64,000 nt of DNA from Nereocystis luetkeana (Eukaryota > Sar > Phaeophyceae > Laminariales > Laminariaceae). Positions 44,856 to 54,780 of this stretch are shown piece by piece. The translations under genes were made by a program, and so were the position numbers. The notes beneath the pieces are model-generated. The model made no database searches. It was not told the origin of the DNA and worked only from the letters and a program-made list of their open reading frames with translations. How positions within the stretch are numbered: the first letter of the stretch is position 1; the number at the start of each line of letters is the position of its first letter. The stretch lies in the NCBI GenBank assembly GCA_031213475.1, contig JARUPZ010000009.1:3311001-3375000 (forward strand), given 5' to 3'.

Positions 44856-45045
44856 TGTGCAGCAAAACAGCAGCATCAGTAGCAGTAGGATCCACGAGGC
44901 CAGGGTCAGCGTCGCAGTACGCTCGGCTTGTGCCCTTTGTACACCGTACTCGATGTTGTGTGTGTGATTCTTGATTCCACCCTAATAATATGAAGTTGAA
45001 ATATCTACAATCTCTGATATGACCTACATGTATCCAACACAAACA

Positions 45046-45429
45046 GACAAAAAGGAAAAATGGGAACGAAACAAAAAATGGGAACGGACAGTTTTTTTTA
45101 GAAAGCAAACCAATTGTGTACAACTCCAAGAAAAAAAGTTGACAGTCCTGTGGGGCTGTACAGCAGCCTTCGAATGAGCTGTCGCTCAGGCTGGAAGTCT
45201 TCGGCATCGCCGCGGTAGCCAGCATCTAGAGAAATCACAATAGAGCCAGCGTATATCGCTTTTTGCGCCCACCCGAAGGCACGAGATGGAGCATGACCGT
45301 TTTGACGAGCTCTCACAGGGCTGGCCAAGGGGTTTCGCAGGATCATTTTGGTTCTCTGATACACCACATGGTTCTGGAGATACGGCTTGGTTCTCATTTT
45401 AGGCTTCGTTCCCATCTTTCAGATTTGTC
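45046..45429 (-). mobile_element. 390-bp TIR element (family T1), copy 3, inverted
   Basis: Reverse-oriented copy, 384 bp. CAAACAGA spans the left edge (45041-45048) and recurs across the right edge (45429-45436). The duplicated partner segment near 44385 reads CCAACAACAGCTTCTCG without the insertion, so this is a filled site. The target duplication is 5 to 8 bases, and its exact limits are ambiguous because the element end and target share bases. The 105-codon frame (45098-45415) parallels that in copy 1. Confidence 0.85.
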
Positions 45430-45665
45430 AAACAGAGGTTCTCGTAGCAGGTGCCACCACTACTACTGACTGCTGTACAACTACAGCAGATCTTCTTCTG
45501 TTTCTCCGTCCCCTCGTCAGTACGAAGTTAGGCCTGACAATGTCACCTGCAGCACATGGCCCGAACGTTGCTGTGGATAGACAGGCGAAGTCTGCCTATG
45601 ATTACTCGTAGTTGGGTTTCGTTAGTTATTACGTAGTACGTAGGTAGAAGAAAGAGCTAAAAAAA

Positions 45666-45845
45666 CGAAGCCGTCTGCCTGCTGTGGACAGGCCCAGTCT
45701 GCCTGCTGTGGATAGGCCCAGTCTGCCTGCTGTGGGCAGGCCCAGTCTGCCTGCTGTGGACAAGCATAGTCTGCCTGCTGTGGGCAGGCACATTGTGCAT
45801 GCTGTGGACAGGCACAGTCTGCCTGCTGTCTGCTGCTGTTGGCAC
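45666..45845. repeat. 24-bp minisatellite, about seven units
   Basis: Unit GTCTGCCTGCTGTGGACAGG plus CCCA with small variations. Because 24 is a multiple of three, the minus-strand frame 45622-45882 stays open and reads repeats of CPQQADWA. I do not treat it as a gene, since no start context or domain supports it. Confidence 0.8.
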
Positions 45846-46148
45846 AAGCACAAAAACCGTTATGATTTAGTACTTCGAACACGGTCCAGCACAGAAATGC
45901 CTACACACGTTGCCGCACCTAGCTCGACGAACTGTGAACGATTTTCCACCCCACCACGACGAGAAAGTGGCTTGCGTGTGTGTGCGTGCACAGAGCCCGC
46001 CGGGACTGGATTTGGTGGTGTGTGCGTCGAGCGCGGTGGTGAAAGATGGACCAAAACAATGTTGAATTACACACACCAACTCACACACACATTACATACA
46101 GAAAAACTCAAAACAGGCACCCTACCCTCGTACCCGAGCCGTTATGAA

Positions 46149-46177
46149 GAGCCTTTTTTCCCCCTAAAAAAAGGCTC
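46149..46177. other. Perfect 11-bp hairpin with A/T-run
   Basis: GAGCCTTTTTT pairs with AAAAAAGGCTC around a short C-rich loop. It resembles a terminator hairpin in shape, but no transcript is known here. It may be the remnant of a palindromic MITE. Confidence 0.5.
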
Positions 46178-46345
46178 GCTTAGCTCGGACGCCTCATTAA
46201 AATGAAAAGATTTCAACATGTTGCAAAGCCATATTACCCTCCCTTATCTAACCCTATAGTATCAGTGCGAAGAGTGAATGAATGTGTATATCGTCCTGTT
46301 GACCCGGGCAGCATCCAGGGGAGTCACTGGCCTATATAGGTGCCG

Positions 46346-46685
46346 GTCGCCCCGGTGGTTCAAGTGTTTAACCTCGAATTCTACTTGTTTGAGTCCTGGG
46401 TTCGAGCCCCACGTGGGTCGGACTTTGACTTCATTTGCAAAAACAAAAATAAAAAGGATTCAATTGTTGAGGGCGCCTTGCCGCGTGGGTAGGCACAATT
46501 CGATGCGAATCGACGAGGGAAGAAAAGGCTGAAATATTCTCGCGATAGAAATGAAGGCACGTACCGTAGCGGGAAGGGGGTAGAAGAGCCTGCTATGCGA
46601 CCCCAGATCTGAGTTCCGAGTTGGAAGGAGAGAGAGAAGAAGATGGGCGAAGAAAATAAAAATAAAAATAAAAATAAAAATATAT
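46346..46685 (+). mobile_element. tRNA-derived SINE, copy 2
   Basis: Same family as 999-1350 and better preserved. The head is GTCGCCCCGGTGGTTCAAGT with B box GGTTCGAGCCC, then comes the conserved body, and the tail is (AAAAT)n. The tRNA-like head has ACGTGGGTCGGAC at its 3' end, which partly pairs with the 5' GTCGCCC. Confidence 0.9.
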
Positions 46686-46879
46686 ATCCTTGCCAAGGAA
46701 ATACATACCTGGTACAGAATACGCGCTAACAACGGCTTTCCATAAACATTGGGAATTCAGTAAAAATGGTATATATATATAGACGAGACATATTACGTAG
46801 CTAGCTTACAAAGTTGGGTATCAACTAAGTAATAAGTCGAACTCACAGCTGACGTACTTCTTAGTAGGGCCTAAGCTTC

Positions 46880-47333
46880 TATATGCTGCGCGGGTGTTAC
46901 GATCACCACGGCCTTCGGCGTTACGCGCCGAGGGCAACTCGTGTAAACAGCAAAAGGATGGGCAAGCTGTGTAGCTCGGACAACAGGACGAGACAGACAA
47001 AGAGTGACGAGGGGGGTGTGAACGAGCACACCCGCCCGCCGTCTCAGTGCGTCGACATGGTGGTCCGCGGTATAGTAGGGGACACTACGCCCTAAGCGGA
47101 TAAAGAGACAAGGACAAAAGCCCGTCGGGGTGTTTTAGCCCTGTCGGGGGACGCGAGTCCCTTCTGAGGGGACGGACGCCTTGGGCTCCGGTGACGTCGG
47201 ACCAAGGGGTTTCCACATATATAAGTGTGGAATGTTGGTACAGGGGACCTGACAGTAACATACTTTTACCTTTGTGTGACCACGGTCTCCTTCGTCAGAG
47301 ATTTAATGTGAGAACAACAACAACAACAAAAAA
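46880..47333 (+). mobile_element. GC-rich, hairpin-rich segment ending in a LINE/SINE tail
   Basis: The last ~65 bases (47270-47333) match the S2/LINE tail: TTTGTGTGACCACGG, CTTCGTCAGAG, GTGAGAACAACAACAAC. The upstream ~390 bases are GC-rich with successive local inverted repeats: CCTTCGGCGTTACGCGCCGAGG, GGGTGTG/CACACCC, and CCTTGG/CCAAGG around the GTGACGTC stretch. No ORF is convincing. It is probably a retroelement whose 3' end uses the same tail. The 5' limit is uncertain. Confidence 0.5.
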
Positions 47334-47348
47334 CTTCATTAATTTTTC

Positions 47349-48320
47349 AAAATACGGCATTTATTTATCGAACAATCGCCGTTTTGAACACTGGAATACC
47401 ATAAAAAAATCGGCCCCCCACCCACACCCTTTTTTTTCCCCCAGTGCTATTGCACGTCGTCTATATAACATCAAAACACTTTTAGTTTTCCTTAGTCCTT
47501 GTCGGGATGCTTGCTGAGGGGGGTGGTTGGTTGGGCAGATGAGAGAAATCAACACCAGCAGCAGTCGCACGCACATTGGACATTGTTCTAGCAGCTGGAG
47601 CCCTCGAGGAAACTCTTGCCACCGAAGAAAGTTCACTGCGTCCGCCACATTGAGTGCCATTTGAATACCCGTCACGACTCAGAGCACCATCGTACCGACA
47701 GGTGTGTACCCCTAGATATTCGTATTGCTTTCCACGTGGAACCTCCTCCAGCCGAAGTAGTCCAGGCCGGGCTTTGTGGGCGATGCGCTACAAGCTGTAC
47801 TCCTGTCCTCGTCCTCTCGTGTTTACCGGTGACGGAGCACGTGATGCCACGAAGGTACACCGGTGGCATCTTCAGACTAGGTACTGGCCTCGCATGGGGT
47901 CGAAGCACCTCCATGTCTCACGACACCCTCGGTCACAGACTTGCACACAAGCCCAACTTATAGTGTAGTACTGTTGTTGCGTACGGTTTGTCGCTATAGC
48001 AGTAGCAGCAGAAGCAGACAACGTACGCCAGACTCCAGGTGCAAGACGCATGATGGATACTGTAGGGTTGTGAGGTTGATATGGCGGAGTTAGCCAGGCA
48101 GGCATGTGACGTAGTGAGTCCCTGTTGGCATTGTCTACGTGGTAACCCTGTTGTCGAAGAGATGACGCGACTGTGAATTTGGGAGAGGACTCACAATCGT
48201 GCAAAGAAGAAACAATAATAAACACAAATACGGAATGTATCGAACAATCGCCCTTGTGCATACTGAAATAATATCAATATCGCCCCCCCCGCCCCACACC
48301 GTTTTGTTGTTTTATCTTTC
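47349..48320. repeat. Direct repeat pair (~90 bp each) bracketing ~800 bp
   Basis: At 47353-47440 and 48228-48315 the sequences AAATACGG.ATTTATCGAAC, AATCGCC.TT and a following C-rich run ending CCACACC.TTTT are similar. The ~790 bases between them have no recognised domain, although a 115-codon plus-strand frame at 47616-47963 is open. The arrangement could be a decayed short LTR element or a local duplication. Confidence 0.4.
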
Positions 48321-48426
48321 GAATTGGGTTGTTGTTATTCTTTTTCTCTGAGACGTGGGAGGGAGTTTTCCATAGTTCGGTACGCAACCGACGTTACTGA
48401 CGTTTTCCATGTTCGTACCGACACCC

Positions 48427-48498
48427 TGTTACTCCGTGTAACAGTCCTATTACTCCGTGTAACAGCCTCTATTACTCCATGTAATAGTCATATTACTC
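48427..48498. repeat. ~23-bp tandem repeat with internal dyad
   Basis: Units around TGTTACTCCGTGTAACAG, TATTACTCCGTGTAACAG and TATTACTCCATGTAATAG follow each other. Each unit folds on itself (TTAC..GTAA), so the array is a row of small hairpins. Confidence 0.65.
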
Positions 48499-48499
48499 C

Positions 48500-49301
48500 C
48501 TCCCTTGGGCCCCCTCGACTCGGGCCTATTGTGCGGTCTCGGACGACCGCCTACCCCAAATGGTCTTCGACCATTCAAACTCGTGACAGTATACCCTGGT
48601 ACAGATTAACAGAATGTTGTTACTTCGTAGAAATTTCTTTCCTCCACCTTCGAAAGAAAAGGGGTAGGTGGGCAGGAGAAACTACGGAAATTCTCGTAGA
48701 TTGATCTTCAACTTTGTCAGGAAGTTTTGCTCTTGATCACGTAGTTCACTAGTCAGCTGAGGTCGCGCGCTTCCCGCTTGAGATTGCTGTGCTTGTAAAA
48801 CTGAGTGAGAATGATCTCGTGTGCGAGCTCTCTTCTTTGTTTTACCAGTTATATAAATCTTGGACTCATATATATCCATTACATCGTAACGCCCGCTTAA
48901 ACCTGCTCGGGGATAGTTTCGTTTCGTCTAGTCCTTGACCTCCTCGGGGATATACATGTCGTATGTGTTGTTTGTTTTTCGCTCATCATTCATCGAATAT
49001 TTCAACCTCAAAATTCGCAATTCGCCCGTTCACGACAAAACACGGATTGTTTCTCGACCTGTTCCAGAGTCTCCTCACAAGCCTTCCCTTTGTTTTTTTT
49101 TCCAGTGCTAGAACAAGCAAGTGGTCTCTTAATAGTTGGCACTTTTGTTTATAGCAGCATCTACGATCTGACAGCAAATACAGCAGTAAAACTGTTCATC
49201 TAATCTACAGTAGATGTCGATTCTTTGAACGAGCTACTTGAGGTTACGGTTCAGTTAGCAGTCCGCTACTTGGTCTGCAGACCGTGTTGCTGGGTGTGGT
49301 G
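48500..49301. other. No recognisable gene
   Basis: Only short frames on both strands, with no recognised motif or repeat. Confidence 0.5.
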
Positions 49302-49445
49302 GTTGTTGTTGTTGAAGTGGCTGTTGTTCTCAGTAGAATTCATCGCTACAATGTCACAAAACAATGGAGTCCGTGGCCGCAGGACGTGTTCCAATAAACT
49401 CTGGAATGTCAGGAATACCTCGTTGAAATATACAAACAAGCACCT
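49302..49445 (-). mobile_element. Diverged LINE 3'-end fragment
   Basis: Minus-strand, 5'-truncated piece of the LINE 3' UTR. It shares GAGTCCGTGGCCGCAGGAC and AATAAACTCTGGA, and GTTGTTCTCA marks the tail. It is older than the copies at 27356 or 37454, judging by the mismatches. Confidence 0.65.
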
Positions 49446-49521
49446 GATTAGTGAAGCACACTTCTACAGCTCAGACAAAACATAAAAAAAGGTGGTCCGC
49501 GCACGTACCTATCGGATACAT

Positions 49522-50100
49522 GTTGTTTTGTTTGTTGTTGTTCTTACATTAACTCTATGACGAAAGATTCCGTGGTCACACAAAGCTGCTAAAGCCCTAG
49601 GAAGCTCCGAAAAAACAAAATAAAAAATTAGGCTGCCTCAAAATTCGCGACGAGACGAAGAAAGCGCACACGAGCTAAAACCAATGTGCAAACTGAACTA
49701 ACATGGCCGCGGGTGTATCGTCGCAACAATAACATAGAGTACCCCCGTTCCCACCTCTAACCAACTCGTGGCTGCTGACTACAGCGGATGCTATCTGACG
49801 TGCTGCCTGCACCGTACGAAACGCACTGTATACAGTAGTCGTGAAAACGAAAGAGGAACCCACCTGCTCAGCTGCCTGCTATCTGGAGTGCTGTCAGAGT
49901 GAAGACTCTCGGATATGCAGTGAAAAAAGGAGCAATCGAACCCTACTACCACACTAAATCAACGATCGCCATCTCTTCCTGGATTGTCTGACACAAAAAC
50001 GTGCAGCACAGATATGATACCACGTCCCTGATAATTGCGTAGGTTATTGCCCATGAAGGGTATACAACTAACTCGTTAAACTACACAAAGAACAGTGACG
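49522..50100 (-). mobile_element. SINE-like element with LINE-type tail (family S2), copy 2
   Basis: 579-bp partner of 42260-42923, lacking the T3 MITE. Its sequence GCCCTAGGAAG is the empty target site. The 5' end (right side) stops at CAGTGACG as in copy 1. The tail at the left is GTTGTTCTTACATTAACTC on the plus strand. Confidence 0.75.
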
Positions 50101-50753
50101 TTAATAACATGTATCCATACGGTTGACACTGAAACTAAGTATTAATAAACCACATACTAAGAAAAAAGATCAGACAGGAGGACGAAAATAACAACTCGAC
50201 GTCGAAAAATCGAAATCAAAATCTTGAAGATCACGCATCCAAAAGGGAAGAGAGAATACAGTTTAAGTCTCACACATGGAAGCAATAAAAAAATAGAAAG
50301 AAAGCACGAAATCAAGAAAGGAAACACACAAGAAAATACCCCAAATTTCGCAGATTGTAGGCTCGCGCGCTTCGCGGGTGTGTAGAACAAATGCAGCCAT
50401 TCGCACACCGCCACAGTGATTACCATGAAGGCGAAAATAAGGACCAGCAGACTAAGAGAAAGACGAAGCAAAGCAAAACACAAAAACAGATACGAGATGC
50501 ATTAGTCCGAGGTTCCGTTACGGCTAATAATCATAAATTTTGGAAATGCGGTAGAAATGCGATATAGACGAGACATATTACACAGCTTGCAAAGTTGAGT
50601 ACCAGCTATCAGCTATGTAGTAATCAGTCGAACTCACAGCTGGCGTAATCTATATTTTTATAGAATAAAATCTGGGAGAAACCCTAACTCTATCCCTGAC
50701 TGTGATAGAGTACTTTGGTTTATAGTACACCAGGTAGCTACCAACAGTCAGTA
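50101..50753. other. No recognisable gene
   Basis: AT-richer spacer between two mobile elements. A minus-strand frame of 108 codons (50157-50483) is hydrophobic in places but shows no recognisable domain and is more likely chance. Confidence 0.4.
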
Positions 50754-51095
50754 TGCCCCGGTGGTTCAAGTGGTCAACTTCGATTTCTACTTGTTTGAGT
50801 CCTGGGGTCGAGCCCCACGTGGGTCGGACCTTTGACTTTATTTGCAAAAATGAAAATAAAAAAGGATTCAATTGTTGAGAGCGCCTTGCAGCGTGGGTAG
50901 GCACAATTTGATGCGAGTCGACGAGGGAAGAAAAGGCTGAAATATTTTTGCGAAAAAAATGAAGGCACGTACCGTAGCGGGAAGGGAGTGGGAGGAGCCT
51001 GCTATGTGACCCCGGATCTGAGTTACGAGTTGGAAGGAGAGAGAGAAGATGTGCGAGGAAAATAAATGGGATGAGCAAAATAGAATAAAAAAATG
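50754..51095 (+). mobile_element. tRNA-derived SINE, copy 3
   Basis: Head TGCCCCGGTGGTTCAAGTGG, B box GGTCGAGCCCC, the conserved body, and an A-rich tail near 51080-51095. The first three bases of the family head (GTC) are not conserved here. Confidence 0.88.
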
Positions 51096-51204
51096 AAATT
51101 ATATGTAGACCAACCTTCGGCAAATGAGATAGTTGTAATCGCAGAATGGATACGTACGTCTATTATCGAAGTAGCCGAGGAGATAGGAATATACGTACGT
51201 ACTA

Positions 51205-51309
51205 TTACGGGGGGCCAAAGTTAACAGACCCAAATATTGTTCGTAAAAATGGTTGAATATATAGGTGTTTATCTATACCATAGATCCTGTTAAATACGGT
51301 CCCCCGTAA
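51205..51309. mobile_element. Mariner-like MITE (family T3), copy 4
   Basis: A 105-bp diverged copy (TTACGGGGGGCCAAAGTTAA at the left, GGTCCCCCGTAA at the right) between TA dinucleotides. It is the most mutated of the four. Confidence 0.8.
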
Positions 51310-51560
51310 TATGTTCATACAGAACGTACGGGGCGTTGCGCTGAACAGTATCTTCATACAGGGTACTATGCTCATACGGAAGTCATGGGGTATCTCGCTA
51401 CATAGTAGCTTCTGAAAAGGATACTATCTTCATACAGAATAACCGGGGTATAACTACATAGCATCCATAGATAGTGAGCCCATACAGGATTCTCCGGGTG
51501 CTGCTCTATATAGCATCCTCATACAGGACTCACCGGGTGTTGCACTACATACATAGTAGT
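51310..51560. repeat. Degenerate ~40-55-bp minisatellite
   Basis: The phrase CTCATACAGGA..C.CCGGGTGTTGC.CTACATAG.AT recurs about six times with variable length (starts near 51312, 51351, 51370, 51433, 51481 and 51519). Confidence 0.6.
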
Positions 51561-52060
51561 ACCTCAAAACTTGAGGTTTTCACGGGATGACACGCTTAAA
51601 GTTAAGGGTGGCGCGTGCCCCCAGTTGAGGGTGACGCGTGCCTCCTTGCCAGTAGAATATAGCCGGTTAAAGACAAATCATATTTCTGCCTTCAAAAACC
51701 CGTAGCGTCCCACCCCCCCTCCTTGCTCACTCATATCTTGCCCCCTTCGAGCAAGCCGCACACTCCTAATAAAAGAGAAGTCTCACAAACTGCGTCTGAG
51801 TTTGGCCAAGCACAGACACCTGTGTCACACTTCTTCTGTGGATAATCATCACTGGTACCCTTGCCTTTCTCAGTCCACATCACGTTTGACGTCGTCCAGG
51901 TCACGGGTTCGAACCTCACTTCGAACGTTTCTTTTACAGCAACGCTTGCGCGTGCACACCTAAAAAAAACATGTCCCTGGTTCCCCAGGTAATTAAACGA
52001 AGCGGGTAGGTCAGCGTACGGACGTACATATGGTTCAGACGCCTCGAACATCCCGCCGTT
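51561..52060. other. No supported gene; 3' part of a possible LTR element
   Basis: A B-box-like GGGTTCGAACC occurs at 51905, but no A box stands at the right distance upstream, so it is not a tRNA. A 106-codon minus-strand frame has no recognised domain. The segment may be the region before the polypurine tract at 52061. Confidence 0.35.
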
Positions 52061-52154
52061 AAGAGGGGGGGAGAGTGTTATAAGGATTACCCTGGGCTGG
52101 GTAATCGATCGGTCTTTTACCCCTACAGCTCAGTAGGTAACACCCTCACATGAC
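52061..52154 (+). mobile_element. Polypurine tract plus start of an LTR-like sequence (remnant)
   Basis: AAGAGGGGGGGAGAG is followed at once by TGTTATAAGGATTACCC, the usual junction of PPT and 3' LTR. The putative LTR is cut at about 52155 by a fragment of the T2 element. No second LTR is visible in the window, so this stays a remnant call. Confidence 0.4.
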
Positions 52155-52338
52155 CCCAACCCGCAGACAAAACGGGCCATAACTCGCCATAAATAGCGCG
52201 ACTGCGCCGCGTTTGCATCGGACCAAGAAATTTATCAATTAATTGCAGACGACGATTCTGAGGTGCAGACCACGCTACGCATTCTTTAAGTCTAAAACAT
52301 CCGCAACGATCCCTTCTCCCAGATTGCTCAACCTACTC
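52155..52338. mobile_element. TIR element (family T2), copy 4, half only
   Basis: Matches the right half of the 59692-60002 copy (GACGACGATTC, GCAGACCACG, GATCCCTTCTCCCAGATTG). It begins exactly where the TTAGGG-like tract ends in the other copies, so the telomere-like tract and left arm are absent. Confidence 0.75.
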
Positions 52339-52844
52339 TTTGTATCACAGTCAGGAGAATAGGGCACGCATATATCAGCAATAATAGTGGCCTGTTCGAA
52401 GAAACGTGGAACACCATGTATTTTGCACGTGACGTGTAGATCACCTCATATTGTGGCTCCGCGCTGACTTACAGCAGTACCCCGCTATTTTTCCCATTTA
52501 TTACTATTTGAGACACAGCTGCGACTCTCACATCGTCTGTTAATGACAGAACACGTAGGCGAGGTGTCCGTATTGCTGAGACACGATTCCGAGTCGCGTC
52601 TCTCGTGCAGGCGTGCCGTTATTGTTTTCGGCAGTTTTGTTGAGCTCCCACCATCGTTTTCATCATTTCGTATTACAACCAGGAAAACGAGGAAAATATG
52701 AGCAATAGTGGCCTCTTTGGAGAAGCATACCTGGTATGCAGGACCCGGTATACGACGCAGTGTACACACGCTGGGGGTCAACAAGTACCAGGTATGATAC
52801 TAGTAGTGGCTATTTACAAGTATGTATACAGCCGTACGACCGAA
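52339..52844. other. No recognisable gene
   Basis: Short frames only. Near 52730-52800 short palindromic CCTGGTATGC/ACCAGGTAT motifs occur, like those at 41890. Confidence 0.5.
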
Positions 52845-53653
52845 GACAGAAGGTAGTGTTTGGAGGGGTGTTCCAATCCACAAAGCAGTATGGTTGGGGG
52901 TTCCAAGCAAGAAGTCAGTGGTTCTGTACACCAAAACCGTCTGAGACCTCTTAGGGTAGTGGTTGGAGGGGCTTCCCAATTCGCGATGTCATAACCTGGG
53001 GGTAAAGTGTGACGTCAGCGGCTACCAAACGGCCTGACCTTATAACGGGTAGCGATGGGAGGGGCTTCCCAATCCACAATGCATTATGGTGGGGGGTACC
53101 AAGTAGGATGTCAGCGGCTATGTACTGCAAAACGGTCTGACACCACTAAGGGTAGTGATTGGAGGGTCTTCCTAATTCACGGTGCTGTATGCGGGAGGGG
53201 TACCAAGTATGACGTCAGTGGCTATATAAAACCTAATGGCCTGACACCACAAATGGTAATGATTGGAGGGGCTTCCCAAATCACGATGCAATATGCTGGG
53301 GGGTACCAGGTATGCTGTCAGCGGCCATGAACAACTAAACGACCTGACACCACGTAGTGATTGGAGGCCTTTCCCAGATCACGATGCATGACGCTGGGGG
53401 GTACCAAGTATGATGTCAGCGGCTATTTACAATTGAACGTCCTTACACCACAAATAAATGGTAGTGATTGGAGGCGCTTCTCAATTCACGACTCAATATA
53501 TATGCTGGGAAGCACCGTGCGAAATGTCAACGGCCTAATGGCCGGACGGCCTAACACCAAAAAGAGGTTTGTAAACGGAGGGGCTTTCCAGTTCACAGCG
53601 CAATATATATGCTAGGGGGGTACCAAGTAGGCTGTCAGCGGCTATGTGTTTGA

Positions 53654-53978
53654 TTTTTTTTTCTCATCCCATTTATTAGCTTCGCACATCTTCTTCTCTT
53701 TCTCCTTCCAACTCGGAACTCAGATCCGAGGTCACAAAGCAGGCTCTTCTACCCCCTTCCCGCTACGGTACGTGCCTTCGTTTTCATCGCGAGAAGATTT
53801 CAGACTATTCTTCCCTCGTCGACTCGCATCGAATTGTGCCTACCCACGCTGCAAGGCGCTCTCAACAATTGATTTTATTTTTGCAAATGAAGTCAAATGT
53901 CCGACCCACCTGGGGCTCGAACCCAGGACTCAAACACAAGTGGAAGTCGAGGTTAACCACTGGAACCACCGGGGCGAC
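53654..53978 (-). mobile_element. tRNA-derived SINE, copy 4, inserted in the satellite
   Basis: Reverse orientation: poly-T at the left, the tRNA-like head at the right (GGAACCACCGGGGCGAC). The flanks GGCTATGTG and GGCTTATGT may be a diverged target duplication of the satellite phrase GGCTATGTA. Confidence 0.9.
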
Positions 53979-54780
53979 GGGCTTATGTACAACCAAACGA
54001 CTTGGCATTGTGTTACAATGGGTGTGTCTTCAATATTTTGAAAGTGTTTCCCTCATTCTGACTCGAATGGCACCCAAACGCTCGGTCAAGATTAGGTACA
54101 TTTAAAAAAAAACATTTTTGTTACATAACATGTAGCCTATGGTTTACTCCAAATACGTAGAATGTAGCACCTGCACAGTTCGTCTTTCCGGAAATCAAAT
54201 GTCACAGTCTACTACTACTCTATAATTTCGCCGTCGCCTTAAATCGTAGTGATGCCTCTCAGATGAGGGTAGTGATTGGAGGGGCTTCCCAATTCACTAT
54301 GCAACCTGCTGGTGGCACCAAGTATGATGACAGCGGCTTTATGCACCCAAACAGCCTGACACCACACATATGGAACCACCGGGGCGACGGGCTTATGTAC
54401 AACCAAACGACTTGGCATTGTGTTACAATGGGTGTGTCTTCAATATTTTGAAAGTGTTTCCCTCATTCTGACTCGAATGGCACCCAAACGCTCGGTCGAA
54501 ATTATGTACATTTAAAAAAAAATCATTTTTGTTACATAACATGTAGCCTATGGTTTACTCCAAATACGTAGAATGTAGCACCTGCACAGTTCGTCTTTCC
54601 GGAAATCGAATGTCACAGTCTACTACTACTCTATAATTTCGCCGTCGCCTTAAATCGTAGTGATGCCTCTCAGATGAGGGTAGTGATTGGAGGGGCTTCC
54701 CAATTCACTATGCAACCTGCTGGTGGCACCAAGTATGATGACAGCGGCTTTATGCACCCAAACAGCCTGACACCACACAT
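53961..54780. repeat. 410-bp tandem duplication
   Basis: 53961-54370 and 54371-54780 are nearly identical. The duplicated unit starts inside the head of the SINE (18 bases, GGAACCACCGGGGCGAC), so the duplication followed the SINE insertion. Confidence 0.9.

Larger units (their letters stand above)
44205..45505. repeat. Tandemly duplicated segment (X-Y), each half with a T1 element nearby
   Basis: GAGGCCAGGGTCAGCGTCGC and the ~40 bases around it occur at 44205 and 44898. A second block (CTTCTCGT.GCAGGTGCCAC) occurs at 44391 and 45437. With the TIR elements removed, the two halves have the same order and similar spacing, so a ~0.7 kb segment was duplicated in direct orientation. The CAG-rich stretch at 44165-44200 is a simple repeat. 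Confidence 0.6.

Noticed and set aside
47616..47963. 115-codon plus-strand frame as a host gene
   Set aside because: Shadow frames of similar length exist on both strands, no recognisable domain, and it lies between two related direct repeats in a transposon-rich stretch.
48427..48498. CRISPR-like array of short repeats
   Set aside because: Repeats are directly adjacent with no unique spacers, vary between units, and the window is eukaryotic.
51895..51915. tRNA gene around GGGTTCGAACC, and the A-box-like CAGCTCAGTAGG at 52131
   Set aside because: The A-box-like motif lies downstream of the B-box-like one and ~230 bases away, and no cloverleaf can be drawn.
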